From Chrysoporthe austroafricana (lineage: Eukaryota > Ascomycota > Sordariomycetes > Diaporthales > Cryphonectriaceae), in the NCBI GenBank assembly GCA_001051155.2, contig JYIP02000003.1:3968001-4032000 (forward strand): DNA of 64,000 nt, written 5' to 3'. Both the position numbers and the translations under genes were made by a program. Shown piece after piece: positions 23,701-35,091 of this stretch. The first letter of the stretch is position 1, and each line of letters opens with the position of its first letter. The notes beneath the pieces were generated by a model. It searched no databases and was not told the origin of the DNA. It saw nothing but the letters and a program-made list of their open reading frames with translations.

Positions 23701-26700
23701 ATTTCGCACAGCTTCGAGGCCATTACCATACCGTGTACTACCATAGCAGCATGGTTACCATAGTACGTCCGTACATACCAGCAGCATGTGCGTACGGATT
23801 GTTTAGACCGCCGGCCCCGACCCCCCATCCATGATTCATTCCACGCATACGTGCACGACAAGACGCGAAACGAGTACGTCCGTACTGCTAGGCCATCGCT
23901 GTCGCCGCCGAACGTCACTAACTCACCGCTGCTTACTAGCTGACGCATCAAGCCCCGCGCCGTGATCCAGAAGCAATCAGTGCCACCTCCACTTTTCGCG
24001 GGAGAGCAGCCAAATTTGTTCCCAAATCGCGTGGCAAGAGGCGTCAGCTCAGAGTTCTTCAGCACGCAAGCGACTGTGCTGTAACAGGGAACGCCGGGCT
24101 ACCGGCTCGGTTTCCTTCATGGTAAAAGTCTACTGGGGCGCTGGGTAGATCACGTCGTGCCCGGTGCGATAAGCTGCAGAAGGCTCAAGCCACGGTCACG
24201 TCGAGTGGTAGAGTATCAATCGCTTGAAGACTTACACTGGATTCAACTACCGGATACTAGAACTGCCAGGCCAATTCTGGACAAGACCGGGGAAGCACGG
24301 CCGTTCCATGAACACTTTGACTCGCCTGGACACTTGCCAGCGGCACTGTCCTCACGGCATAACTCTTCACGATCCCTGTCGCCGAAGGTGATCTTCCAAG
24401 AGCTCGCCACTTTGGGAACCAGAGGGCAGACACAGTAGGGATTTCTTCTCTCCGGGCACGCGAGTCACCTTGGATGTTCCCCGGAGCCATCAATCACTTG
24501 ATAGATACTCCCGAAATCTAGAGATCTACCGCTCTCGGACTTCGAATAGACAAGAGCTACGACGGCACTACGCTGCGAGACCAACCGCCTACTGCTATGA
24601 TCATTGCACAGACGTCAGGACACAAGGGACTCTGGCGCCGTGTCCGGATGGCATCTTATTTGAAGACGCGCTTGTACTAAGGTTTAGACCCTTGAAAGAC
24701 GGCTCGGAAGGACAGACAAGGTACCGTAGTACTGGTCTCAGATCAAACCTCCTCTGTCCGACGGCTACCGAGTCAGCTATCATAGTAGCAGGATTATCCT
24801 CTACTGAGCTAGGTGCCAGTGCCTGCCCCAGAGCCTGAGTGCCTGCCAAGCTTCCTAAGCAGAACCCACATGCCACGTTCTCAGCTGTGCCGCAAAGCCG
24901 CGTCCTCCGTCCCACGACCAGGGAGTTCATGGTCACATCATTTTAACGCAGCTAGCTACGGGCCCTCACACAGTGGCGGCCACTCCAAGCTCACACGGTA
25001 CAGGTTAGACGAGAGCCCAATGCAATTACCGACAGGGCCCGTCCGACAAGATTGCACAGGCCCCTCATATCCCGCTTCAAACGACAAGCGATGAGAGAGG
25101 GATTTTGTCTCTACCATGTCCCTACCACATTCCACGACGATTGGCGACGCTGCGGCTTAATTCCCCTTCTCACGCGGGTCGATACCGCGTGGATCCCAAA
25201 ATAGGTCTCGAACATGTCAAGACGAGCCGCTGAAGAAGCTAACCCAACCTTGCGGTACCGAGTGGCCCTATCCGTGCGGGAGTCAACTCTATCCATTCGC
25301 TACTCGTCGATCCTCGCGCGACACTGACACCTGGGTCGCCAGCCTCCGAACGTCATCAACGCTCTCGAGCGCCGGTCACGAACACTCAGACCTGGGGATG
25401 ACTGGAAGACTGGGAAGAAACACTTAAGCGAGCAGGCGACCTGCATGTGGCCCATCTCCTTCCCCGCTCAGCGTCCGCGCACAGCGGTCATGACTTCCCA
25501 ATCCGCCAGACATTTCCTGGACTGCACCAATGACCCTTGCGGCGTTGCTCACTCCCTGTCAAACGGCGTCTTTCCGATTAGCTTCCCTTGCCGACAAACC
25601 CCTTTGGTATTCATCAGGACTGATTGAGCCGCAGTCGGTATTAACACGTCATGACCGGTTATCAAGTACCCTGGGTCTCTGTGTCTAAGCGAGGGCACTG
25701 CGTGCCTGGCTACATCAGAAGCGAACCGGGGATCATCACGGGAAACATGCAAGACATGGCAGATTGGCTTTAGTTCATGGAGCCTCGTATGGGTTAGAAG
25801 CCTCCCGTCGTCAGCGAGTGGACACTCGTGATCCCGAAGGAGTGCACTGCAGGCATCCCAACGAGGCGGGCTCCTAAAGCTATCTTCCTAGTCCTTTGCC
25901 TGCCAACAGCGCTCTGGCCGCCTCATGACCTCCCATCCGCCTGCCTTACAAGCGGATCGTGCGCGATGATGCCTGCTGGAAATCCCCGGGAGCCTCATCC
26001 GCCAAGCTCTGTCACAGTCTGAACGGTGACATCGTTCCGGCGCCCGGGAATGCTTGCAGCAAGTGCTCGGCGGCCATGTCACAGGAACCGTAAGACCACG
26101 CTCTGGACCCGCGAGGAGGGGAAGCGCGGGGGATGCAACGCACAAGGTTGCACTCGCCACAGCACCAGAACTCGCCGGGTGGTATTGTTGGGTGCACCGC
26201 CCCGAGTCAAGTCATCACGTACATAGTACAGCGGAGAATTAGATCGGCGCACGAACGCACGGGGAGGCCATCGCTGACCGGTCTCACGAAACGAGCCTCA
26301 CTCCTACTCATCGTGTGTCTATCCGCGGCCCTCCGCCTGCCGATAACAGCGGGATACGAAGTGGCAACGCGCTAGTCTGCCTCGTTGGAACTCCAATAAG
26401 GTGGGAAGCCTGGACTGCACGATCTGCTAGTGGGCATCTTGTGGCTATCTCGCAGGTCTTCGAGCTCGGCAGTCAGCGCTCCCGTGCGTGCACGGCGCAG
26501 AGGTGGACGTCGTCTTAATAGTCCACGGTGTAAGGGTTGGGTTCTTGTGTCTAGACCCCCCGTCGAGGATCCTCGAGAGCTCTCTGGCGAGGACTTCTGG
26601 GACACCGACGACGCGGAGGTGTTCATCTTGGTGTAGATAGCGGTGGAGATCAATGTGATCATCACAGCCGTTGTGGTAAAGTGTCCCGCTGTAGACAGAA

Positions 26701-28353
26701 CTTGCGATGCCGTGCCATGTGCACCTGTGCGGACGACGTCGACACCGTTATCTATCTAGTAGATAGGCTGTGGGAAGTTTTATTCTAGGAAGGAAATCCG
26801 GGCAGGATGCCCCAGATCCGTGATAAGAGTCAAGGTTGATGTCGTCACGCCGACGGCTGTCCAGGCGAGTCGCATTTGCCTCCCACGGAGATCGCCGTGC
26901 TGGCCGGATCTCGAACTCTATCTATCGACCCTTCCTTAATATAATGCTACCTCGAGTCCAGCGCACGGGTGTCCGGTCTTCGAAGTCGGAGGATCCTGCG
27001 TCATGCTGTTCAGGCCGGCGGCGGGACGTGCGCACCTTGGCAGACGCCTTGGTCAGTTACGTGGCGTACACCCCGTACGAGGCCCCTGAGGTCTCACGTC
27101 AGACATCCATGAGCCTCTGGATAGACGGCTTTGCAATCCGTTGTGTAAAAGTAGTGTATGAACATCGGACTATGGGCATACTCGATAGGTGGGAGGCTGT
27201 GGTTGCCGCTATAGGTGGTATTCTCATGGAGCGTGTGATGGTCGTACCCTTAGTTACTGTATTTCTGATAATTATCAACTTCCCAGCGCTCAGCTAACCC
27301 ACCAGTAACGCATAATGGCGTCAGTGGGATTGGAACTGTAAGAGGAGGTGGGCATATGCTCGCTCTCGCCGCTAAGACGCCACGGGGGCCGTCTCCTCCT
27401 ACGCCTATCCAGCTATACCACACAGCACAATCTCCTCGTAGCTCGCGAGGCACTTTAACTTGGCGCACCCCGGGCCGGAGAGGCTTCCGTCCGGAGCACG
27501 TCCGTACACAGTCTCTCTATCAAGCTTCATAGTAGCAATCTCGCCTGCGGCTGCGGACGAGGCTGAGGCGCTTGGCACTCTCCCGCTGGTGATTTTTCAT
27601 TCTACGGGCGGACATGAACGTGTCGCCTTTCCGACATAGTCAGACCCCGGGGAGACAGCCTTCAATGAAGGCTGGCATGCTGTTTCATGACAGGCCAGCG
27701 GGTTTTACGGAGACCGCCAAGCCGATCTGACCAGCTTATCTAAGGACAAAGAGGTAGAGCAGTATCGAAGAATAAGCGTCATACAGCTATAGAGGTAGAT
27801 ATTGCTGCTGCAATATTCAAATTGTGATCACTACAGCTTCCCTAAGACTAACGTTCTGGGTATGATGAAGGGAGTAGACAACAGTGGCAATGATGACGAA
27901 GGAGCTAGTAACGTGGTGAGCGTATGGCTTCCGGGTCTGCGTGGTCGCGTGCAAGGCCAAGGTGGCACTACTTGAACGATTCCAAAAGAATGGTTGATTG
28001 ACTAGTCTGAAAGCTCTCTTTTTGTATCTATAGATCCTGAGTTGTCTCTCAGCATTCTTGTTTTCGACGCGTTGTTTGGAGCAGTTCAAGTCAGCAACAA
28101 GGGTAACCCAAGCCACGTTCACTTCCTTCCCGCAGGCTGACAAGAGTGTTTAAGACAAAACCAATCACAATACAGACACAATGATCCAGACTAGTTATTA
28201 AGATTGATTACCCGGTAGCAAGGACAGAGAGTGATATATCTCGATCAAAGCCTCGAAGCACAGAAATCCTCACCTCAATCTCCCAGGCCAGGACTTTGCC
28301 ATACTTTGATCACCAGTCGCACTATTACGCCAGATGGGCATACAGAAAATATC

Positions 28354-28533
28354 ATGGCAGCGGTTATCGACTCCTTGGTCATTGAGGCCCTTTCCAGACC
28401 CTGTTATGGTCCCTTTGTAGTAGTCGCCTTGCTAGTCGGAGCCTTCCGCGCTGCGGACGTTTTAGGTCTCATTCCACCTTCGCCATGCCCATTTTTGTCC
28501 GCCATGCCTTTAATTTCTCTATGGCGGATGTAA
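28354..28533 (+). CDS. Possible small hydrophobic ORF (59 aa), uncertain
   Basis: An ATG-started frame encodes 59 residues with a strongly hydrophobic centre (YGPFVVVALLVGAFRAADVL) and a Pro-rich end. It could be a short membrane peptide, an exon of a decayed gene, or chance. The surrounding sequence has no supporting exons that I can recognise. Confidence 0.15.
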   Translation: MAAVIDSLVIEALSRPCYGPFVVVALLVGAFRAADVLGLIPPSPCPFLSAMPLISLWRM

Positions 28534-29158
28534 CAATAGGGAAAGAAAAGGAGGGGAGGGGAACGGAGTCATTTACAAACAGGTCCATAAGGCAGCTGCA
28601 ATGGAAGACTCCTGTATAGAATAAATTTTGTCAGATCAGGTCTGGAAATCGTCGTAGAGAACTGGAATCAGAAATATATTGGTCCTATCGGTGACGGGCT
28701 TGGATATATGAACGCGCTATACATCTCAAATTGCACTTCTATCAATATAGCAGTGACTCTAGACGAGTCCGCCAGAAAGACTACCAGATACGCTCTACTT
28801 AACACGAACCACTTCCTCGTGGCTGGCACTATGTTTGATGGTCCATTACCTGCAAACCCCGGTAGGGTGGCCGTGAACCATTGCCATTAATTACAATAGC
28901 GAAAAAAGCCCTGTAATTTCCGTCGTTATAGTAATGAAACATGCCGAGGGGCAGTATATAGAGCTTGATATATCTTACCGGACTACGTGATTACGGTACG
29001 GCATTATATGGGCTGTCTCACAGTGATGTCTCAGTTGATCACAACTCAGCCAATAAGAGCGCTACTCCCGTGAAGAAGTCATGCTTCCTATATTATGTAT
29101 GAGCCTCCTCAGGGGAAGAGAATGCCGCGCTGATGGGGGTGGAAGAGTAGGGCAAGGG

Positions 29159-29178
29159 CTGCCTGCCTGCCTGCCTGC
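29159..29178 (+). repeat. (CTGC)5 microsatellite
   Basis: Five CTGC units in non-coding sequence. Confidence 0.85.
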
Positions 29179-29547
29179 ATATCCACATGGCGATAGTCAA
29201 GGGGTTCCTAGCCAGCAGATTATTGATGTCCGCAGGTGTAAATCCCATGCTGACATGCGTATATAAGTAGATACCTAAATAGTGCTCTACTATTGCATTT
29301 GCAGCTTACGAGTACCGGCCCTAGAGTCCATAGGCCCGACGTAAAGATGGCTACGAAAGGCTGTTCTTTCTTGTGGGGATTGTAAGACAAATATAGATTG
29401 TTTCTGACCGCAGGATAACTATATTCAGTACAAATCTAAAACTATTTACAGACGCATGGTCCGGTATCCACAACGTCATACTGGGCGGGAAATCATCCCA
29501 CGCCCAGAATTCTATGCAACCGCCCCCAACGCATCAAGCTCTCTTGC

Positions 29548-30698
29548 TCAATGCACCATAGACTTGCCGATCTCGCTAGCCCAGCCCTTCGCCCTCTCGA
29601 AACCATTCGAGTGCGTCTGGTAGTCGAACATGGCCTCCATCACCTCCTCCCTGGAGCTCACCACGAACGGCCCGTACTGCACGACGGGCTGGTCCAGGAT
29701 CTTGCCGGCCACGATGACGAACCTCGCGTCCTGGCCGCTGGCCGCGTCGTTCTCCGCGACGACGAGGTCGCCCTCCTCGCCGAACACGACGTTGTGGTAC
29801 TGCGGGACCTCCTTCTTCTCGGCGCCGAACCGCGCCGTCCCCTCGAGCGTGTACGCGAAGGCGTTGAAGCCTGCGGGAATCTCCTGCGTGAGCGTGCCGC
29901 CGGGCCGGACGGTCACGTCGAGCAGCCACACGGGCGTGTAGGCGAGGTCCTGCACCGAGTCGACGCCGTGGCTCCGGCCCGAGATGACCTTGACGCGCAC
30001 GCGCCCGCCCTCCGCCTCCGCCGTCGGGATCTCGGCCGCGCGGAGGTCGCGGTAGCGCGGCTCGCACTTCTTGAGCTCCCGCGGCAGGTCGACCCACAGC
30101 TGGAGGCCCGTGTTCGGGAGCCCGTCCGGGCTCTCGGGCGCCGGCATCTCGCTGTGCACGATCCCGCGCCCTGCGGTCATGAATTGCAGGTCCCCTGCAT
30201 ATATGCGCCCCGCGTTGCCTGCGAAGTCCTCGTGGTCGAACGCGCCGGAGAGCATGTAGGTGATGGTCTGCGATGAGGGGGGACATAGTCAGCAGACTGC
30301 ATATTACAGGAGGGGATGTCGGGGGACGCGGTGCTTACCTCTTGGCCCCGGTGGGGGTGGTCGGGAAACCCAGCGCCAGGCTGAACATTAAAGTGGTCCA
30401 GCATGAGGAACGGGCTGAAGTTGCGCAGTTGTGGCGTGCCGATCGACCTTCTGACCCTGGCGCCTGCCCCCTCAGCCGTCTCGACGGCGAGGAAAGCCTT
30501 CTGGATCGCGCGTGGGACGCTCATATTCGTCGCGGGGGTCGATCGCTGGTCTGTCTCGGGCTGCGCGCTCGTCGTGCTGGTTCTGCTGAAACTGTCGTAG
30601 AGAGTCGTGGCCGTCTCAAGGATATGGTCTCTAAACACGAGTACCGACACGATTCCGACGATGATGGAGAACAAGAGCGGGATCGAGAGGGCCTTCAT
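29548..30698 (-). CDS. Pirin-family cupin with an N-terminal membrane anchor
   Basis: Pirins are Fe(II)-binding double-cupin proteins. Characterised members act as transcription cofactors or as quercetin dioxygenases. Two exons (30698-30339 and 30267-29548) join in phase 0 across a 71-nt intron (GTAAGC...CGCAG), giving about 359 residues. The metal site is complete: DHPHRGQETITYM (two His) and GRGIVHSEMP (His and Glu), with the pirin signature GDLQFMTAG between them. The C-terminal cupin is present (GFNAFAYTLEGTARFG). Unusually, residues 4-22 form a hydrophobic helix (LSIPLLFSIIVGIVSVLVF) ahead of a Ser/Thr linker. The core begins near residue 60, where an internal ATG (about 30524) could give a soluble form. 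Third-position GC is very high. Confidence 0.9.
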
Positions 30699-32345
30699 CA
30701 GGGGCAGCGGTGTCCGACGACGTCTTTTGTAGTCTCAGGCCGCATCCGCAGAGAGGAGATTCTGTTTGCGGTGGAAATGCCAGGAATGTTCGATCCCGAG
30801 GTCGCCATCCTGGGGCGAGCCGTCCCCGCTGTCGACAGCCATGGCCATGCCATGCCTATCGCACATACGCAGTATTGGTTGTCGTGGGTTTCGCCCCGCT
30901 TAGCGGCCTGTTAGTAAATGGCTTGTCAGCATTGGTGATGAAACGATCCGAAGCGGGCCTAGCGCGCAGAGGCTGTACTAAGTAGGACCCTGATTTTCTA
31001 GAGAATTAAGTCAGATATTTGTAACCCGCCACGGCGCATTTGCGACACGGATCTACGGATATACAACCATCTATCATCCTCTCGAGTCTTCTCCCCAAGA
31101 CCACCGCGACCACTCCTCCATTCTTTTATCTTGCTCAGGTAGGCTCTCATGGGAGTGCCTGTCAGCACCTACAAATCGACTCTCTTGCATTGCTCTTCAC
31201 CGGCAGTCCGCTTCCTCCATCTATCTCAGCGAGATATGCTCCAAGATGGCACTCCCTTATGAATAACAGGCTGGGACTAAACTAGTATAGACACACTAAA
31301 TGTGACACAGTGGGAGGAAGTTGTGTCTACGCGAGCTCAGAATGGCGCTGGGAGGCTATGAGGGGGCTGGCTGGCTAAGAGCAGCAAAGTATTTCCACAT
31401 TTTCCTCGGGAGGGGGAGCCCGTATCCTTCTTTTGGGCGCCGAAGTTGGTGCATACTGAATCCCTAACAAGTCATCTGTGGTGTGCCGGGTAGTGGCCCA
31501 TTCAGCACACGACGCTCCTGGAGACCCTACGGAACTAGTGATCACCGTAACAACGACAAGTAAACTGCACCTGGGTATCGAATATCTCTCTTTCTGCCTG
31601 TCTGGTTCCAATCTGTCTTGTGCTATCTTTTGACTCACCAAGAATCAGGAACAAAAGAGCAGATGGCCGCATCTCAAATCTTCCAGTCTGGCCAGTAACC
31701 TCTCCCTAATCATTGATAAATTGCAAACGAGTGTATGGGCACCACTGTCCTCAGCCCTGGCGACGCATGCCATGTCTGAGCCACAGTGGGAAGAGAAGAA
31801 AAAAAAAAAAATTCAAAGAACACTGAAAGAAAAAAAAGTAGCAGTAGACCCATCCCGTCCTTGCCTCCAGCCTGCCAGATTAGATACGAATAACCATGCA
31901 CAATAACCCTACAAGGACCCATCCACTCTATCTATCGCCGGTTTTTTTTTTTTGGAAAAGTCAACATTTGTCTTCCCAGCCATGCCGATTGTCCGTAGAG
32001 ATGAAAGAAACAGGAACGTGAAGCATGCGCCCGTTGTTTACCCCGTTCAGATACACGACACGAAGCACAGGTAATAAGATCTTTCCTCTTCGATTTGGAA
32101 AAGCACTAGATCCACCAACGCCGGACGAGATGGATAACCAACCGTTTCCTATACAATCTGGCGTGTCATATCCTCGTCAGTTGATCCTGTAGAGCCGTCT
32201 AGTAGCCTCGAACAAGTCTGTCTCGTAGAAATGCAAGTTTAAAATCGACCATCACTCGGTGACAAGATCGACGTCGATACGTGGTGGGGTGGCAAGGAGG
32301 TAGAGTTGAGGGTGGCAGAAAAGAACACTGGACGGATCCCATGGC
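30699..32345. other. Intergenic region upstream of the pirin gene
   Basis: This lies between the pirin start and the PSP1 3' end (both minus). It has A and T runs near 31799-31811 and 31941-31953. The pirin promoter is presumably at 30700-31100. The stretch next to 32345 is probably the 3' UTR of the PSP1 gene. No gene was recognised. Confidence 0.45.
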
Positions 32346-35091
32346 TCAGCGGCTGTTGAGCGACAGTCCTTGGAATGACCCGATCCAGTCATTCTGCGTG
32401 GTCAAAGGCGAGACCGGCTGATCTTGTTGCGTTGTCGTGCTTGGTTGTGGAGGAAACCCGCCTCGGGTTCGCAAGTGGTAGTCACCGCCACCACCAGGGA
32501 AAGCGGTCGCATAAGGGTCGACAGGAGGCACAAAGGAGTTCGCGACTGTGCGAGGTCCGTTGGAGAAGCCAGTATAACTGTTGTATGGGTAGGTAGGCTG
32601 TGAGTAGGGCGCAGCGCCACGGTCATTGCCGAATGGGGAGACGGACGTTCCTGAGAAAGGGCGAGCGGTGGCTGAGGAGCTGGCAAAGGCGGACTGTGGC
32701 TCTTGTTGTTGATTGGGTCGGCGCTCGTTGGAGGCATTCCGACCCACGCCAACAGCGCCTGGCCCGATGCCGCTCGGAGTCTGCAATCCTATCGAAGGAC
32801 TGGCAAAAGATGCTGGGTTGATAGCTGACATCCAGATTCGTGTCTTGTAGATCTTGAAGAGATCGGTGACGAGGGAGTTGAAGTTGATGTACGAGTCAGC
32901 AAAGTAGTAGAAGGTCAGCTTCTTCCAGTCCCTACACGAAGTTAGTAAAGCCCTCGGGTAGTCTCGGCGAGTACTTACACCTGGAATTCAGCATCCAAGA
33001 TCTCCATGTTGAGACCGTGATCCTTGACTTTGGACTGGCAGATACGCTTTGCCTTCGCCTCGCTACCCTCCTTCTCCCGTAAGGCCTGAACCTCATGGGA
33101 TTGAGCAAGGCGTTTGATTAGCTTCGGCTTCAGCTCTCCAGCATTGGGCTCCTGCATGTGATGCTGACTCGGTGGACCCATGCCTCCAACGGCACCTCCG
33201 TGCATGCCATTAGCAGCTGCCATCAGACCGGCGGTTGTTCCATCCTGGGCAGCGGCAGCATTCTGAGAGAACATCATGAGCCATTTATAGTGCTCCTCCG
33301 CGAAATGGTCTTTCAACTCTTTGGCCTGGGCCCAGTCCACATTGTCCCTGGCCACAGTTCCAAGATCGGTACCCCGATCCGCCTCAACAATCACCAAGTC
33401 GCCCGGCTTGACCGTCAATCCTGTGCCTTCTTGGATATAAAATACATCTGCTCTGTTACATTTGAAGAGCACGATGTGAAGTTTTTGGGCATGTCGAGGT
33501 TGTGGAATCCCATAGAGGCCGCGGTGTGGCGAAGGAGCTCTATTCGGGAAAGGGGCTTGCATTCCGTACATCGCTTGATACATGTTTCCATATGCCGAAG
33601 TCATCATATGTTGAGCGCCCGTCATTCCGGGGCCAGTGAAGTACGCGCCTGGTGTGAACGAGTCAGCATGGGAACACATCGATCTTATCAGTCCAACTTA
33701 CTAGGATTTGCCTGAGTAAGCATTGTATTATCGAACTGACTAGGAGAATAGTCCTGGGCATGTTGGATGTCAAGAGGTCCAGGTTCCTGGGAGGTGACCT
33801 GGTCACCAATAGATCCGATAGATGGCTGACGCGTCGGCACATCAGCAAACGAATGGCGTCTGCTCTGGGGTATATCCCCCAGGCCACCGAAGCCAAGAGA
33901 GCTCGACCAGATCGCCTTCTTAACGTTCTCAAGAGGCCGGTTCTCCAGGGAAAAGGAGGATCTGAATGGTCCACCACCATACTCGCTCATCCTTCGACTG
34001 AACGCCCTCTTAGCCGCGGTGTCAGCAGCAACATCGTTCGACTCATCTACGTCGACAGCATAGTCGGATGACTCTTCTGGAACCGGATCGTGGAGACCGT
34101 AACCGTTACCCAGAGCACCAAAGCCTGTCGCCGCTCTTGGTCTCATGCGGTTGGCGTGCAGCTGCTGCTGACGCAACATCGCATTTTCTCGCGTGAGCAT
34201 TTCGATCGTCTTGGCCTCGGCAGATTGATGCTGTCCTTGCAGGGGCTCAACATCCTCGTCATCGTCATCATCGACCTCCTTTACCTTTCCAAGCATACCG
34301 CCTTCGTTTGACATCTCGCTGAGCATACTAGGCTTCGAGGGTCGATGTTGCAGACCTGGGTGGCCAAACCCCCGACCACGGGACCCAATGATACCGGAGG
34401 ATCCGACCATCGTAGCCGGCGTGGATGCCTCTGGGTCGGCTTGACCGACGGAGTATGATTGTGATCGGTAGTTCTTTGGGGTTGGGTGGATGGGAATGGC
34501 GAATGGTATCTGAGAATTGGGCCCAGAGTCTCTCGGTGCCGGAGAGGTCTGCAAGGTCCCACCATCTGAGCCGAGCAAGGGGTTTACCGACGGGATAGTT
34601 GAGGTCGGGGATGGAAGCACTTCAGACAGACGAGCCGGGGGCTCCTTTCTGTCACTGTTCCAGATTCCCGCTCCCCAGCCGAAGGAGCCGGAACCGTTGT
34701 GAGGACGACCCATTACATTGGATGCCGTCGAATGCGCGCCCCACGCGGTAACACCTGCCTCAGCAGCAGGAGTGCTCGGGTGGGATGTTGTGGGTGACAT
34801 GGAGCTGCTTGCGAACGAACCCTGTCGTGGTCGGATGCCTGCCTGCGATGAGTCGTTCAGCCACGAAGCTCGGCGGATGGGCTTCGGCTGAATGGCCTGA
34901 GAGTATTCTTGGCGATGTGCCTCGGCCTCGTCGTCCGAGCTTGCAACAGCCTCCGAGACAGAGTCGGGAGTAGCCCGACGAGCGTTGAGTTTGTCTAGCA
35001 GTAGTGCCTGGCTGCTCGGCGCGACACCAGACGGTAGAATACCCGGGCCAGGCTTGTTCTGCTGGCCAGGCTTGAGGATACCGGAGCTCAT
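32346..35091 (-). CDS. PSP1 C-terminal domain protein
   Basis: The PSP1 domain is shared by yeast Psp1 (a high-copy suppressor of DNA polymerase alpha mutations) and bacterial RicT-type proteins. The molecular role in filamentous fungi is unclear. Three exons (35091-33702, 33648-32979, 32931-32346) with 53- and 47-nt introns (both GTAAGT donors) splice in frame to about 881 residues. The first 500 residues are Ser/Pro-rich and disordered, with one short coiled segment (EAKTIEMLTRENAMLRQQQ). The PSP1 domain spans about 520-722: HIVLFKCNRADVFYIQEGTG, VKPGDLVIVEADRGTDLG, then across the last splice FQVDWKKLTFYYFADSYINF. The tail is low complexity. The ATG at 35091 is preferred over a near-cognate codon at 35100. 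Confidence 0.88.

Larger units (their letters stand above)
20784..29547. other. Gene-poor region of about 8.8 kb
   Basis: No recognisable gene, RNA gene or intact transposon was found. The first kilobase presumably carries the DENN promoter. CTGCAG-rich GC low complexity lies at 21710-21840, and a 12-bp sequence gtacgtccgtac occurs twice (23763-23774 and 23874-23885). A (CTGC)5 run lies at 29159-29178. The longest possibly coding frames are a minus frame open from about 26755 to 26372 (one hydrophobic segment, MITLISTAIY), a plus frame at 26836-27297, and a short membrane-like ORF at 28354-28533. None resembles a family I know. Base composition is not obviously RIP-degraded. Confidence 0.45.

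Noticed and set aside
26836..27297. 153-codon plus frame ending in a hydrophobic segment
   Set aside because: No known family, irregular composition and no flanking exons. Too weak to list as a gene.
29551..30276. Long frames on both strands over the pirin gene
   Set aside because: Only the minus-strand frame with the cupin metal motifs is supported. The others are shadows.
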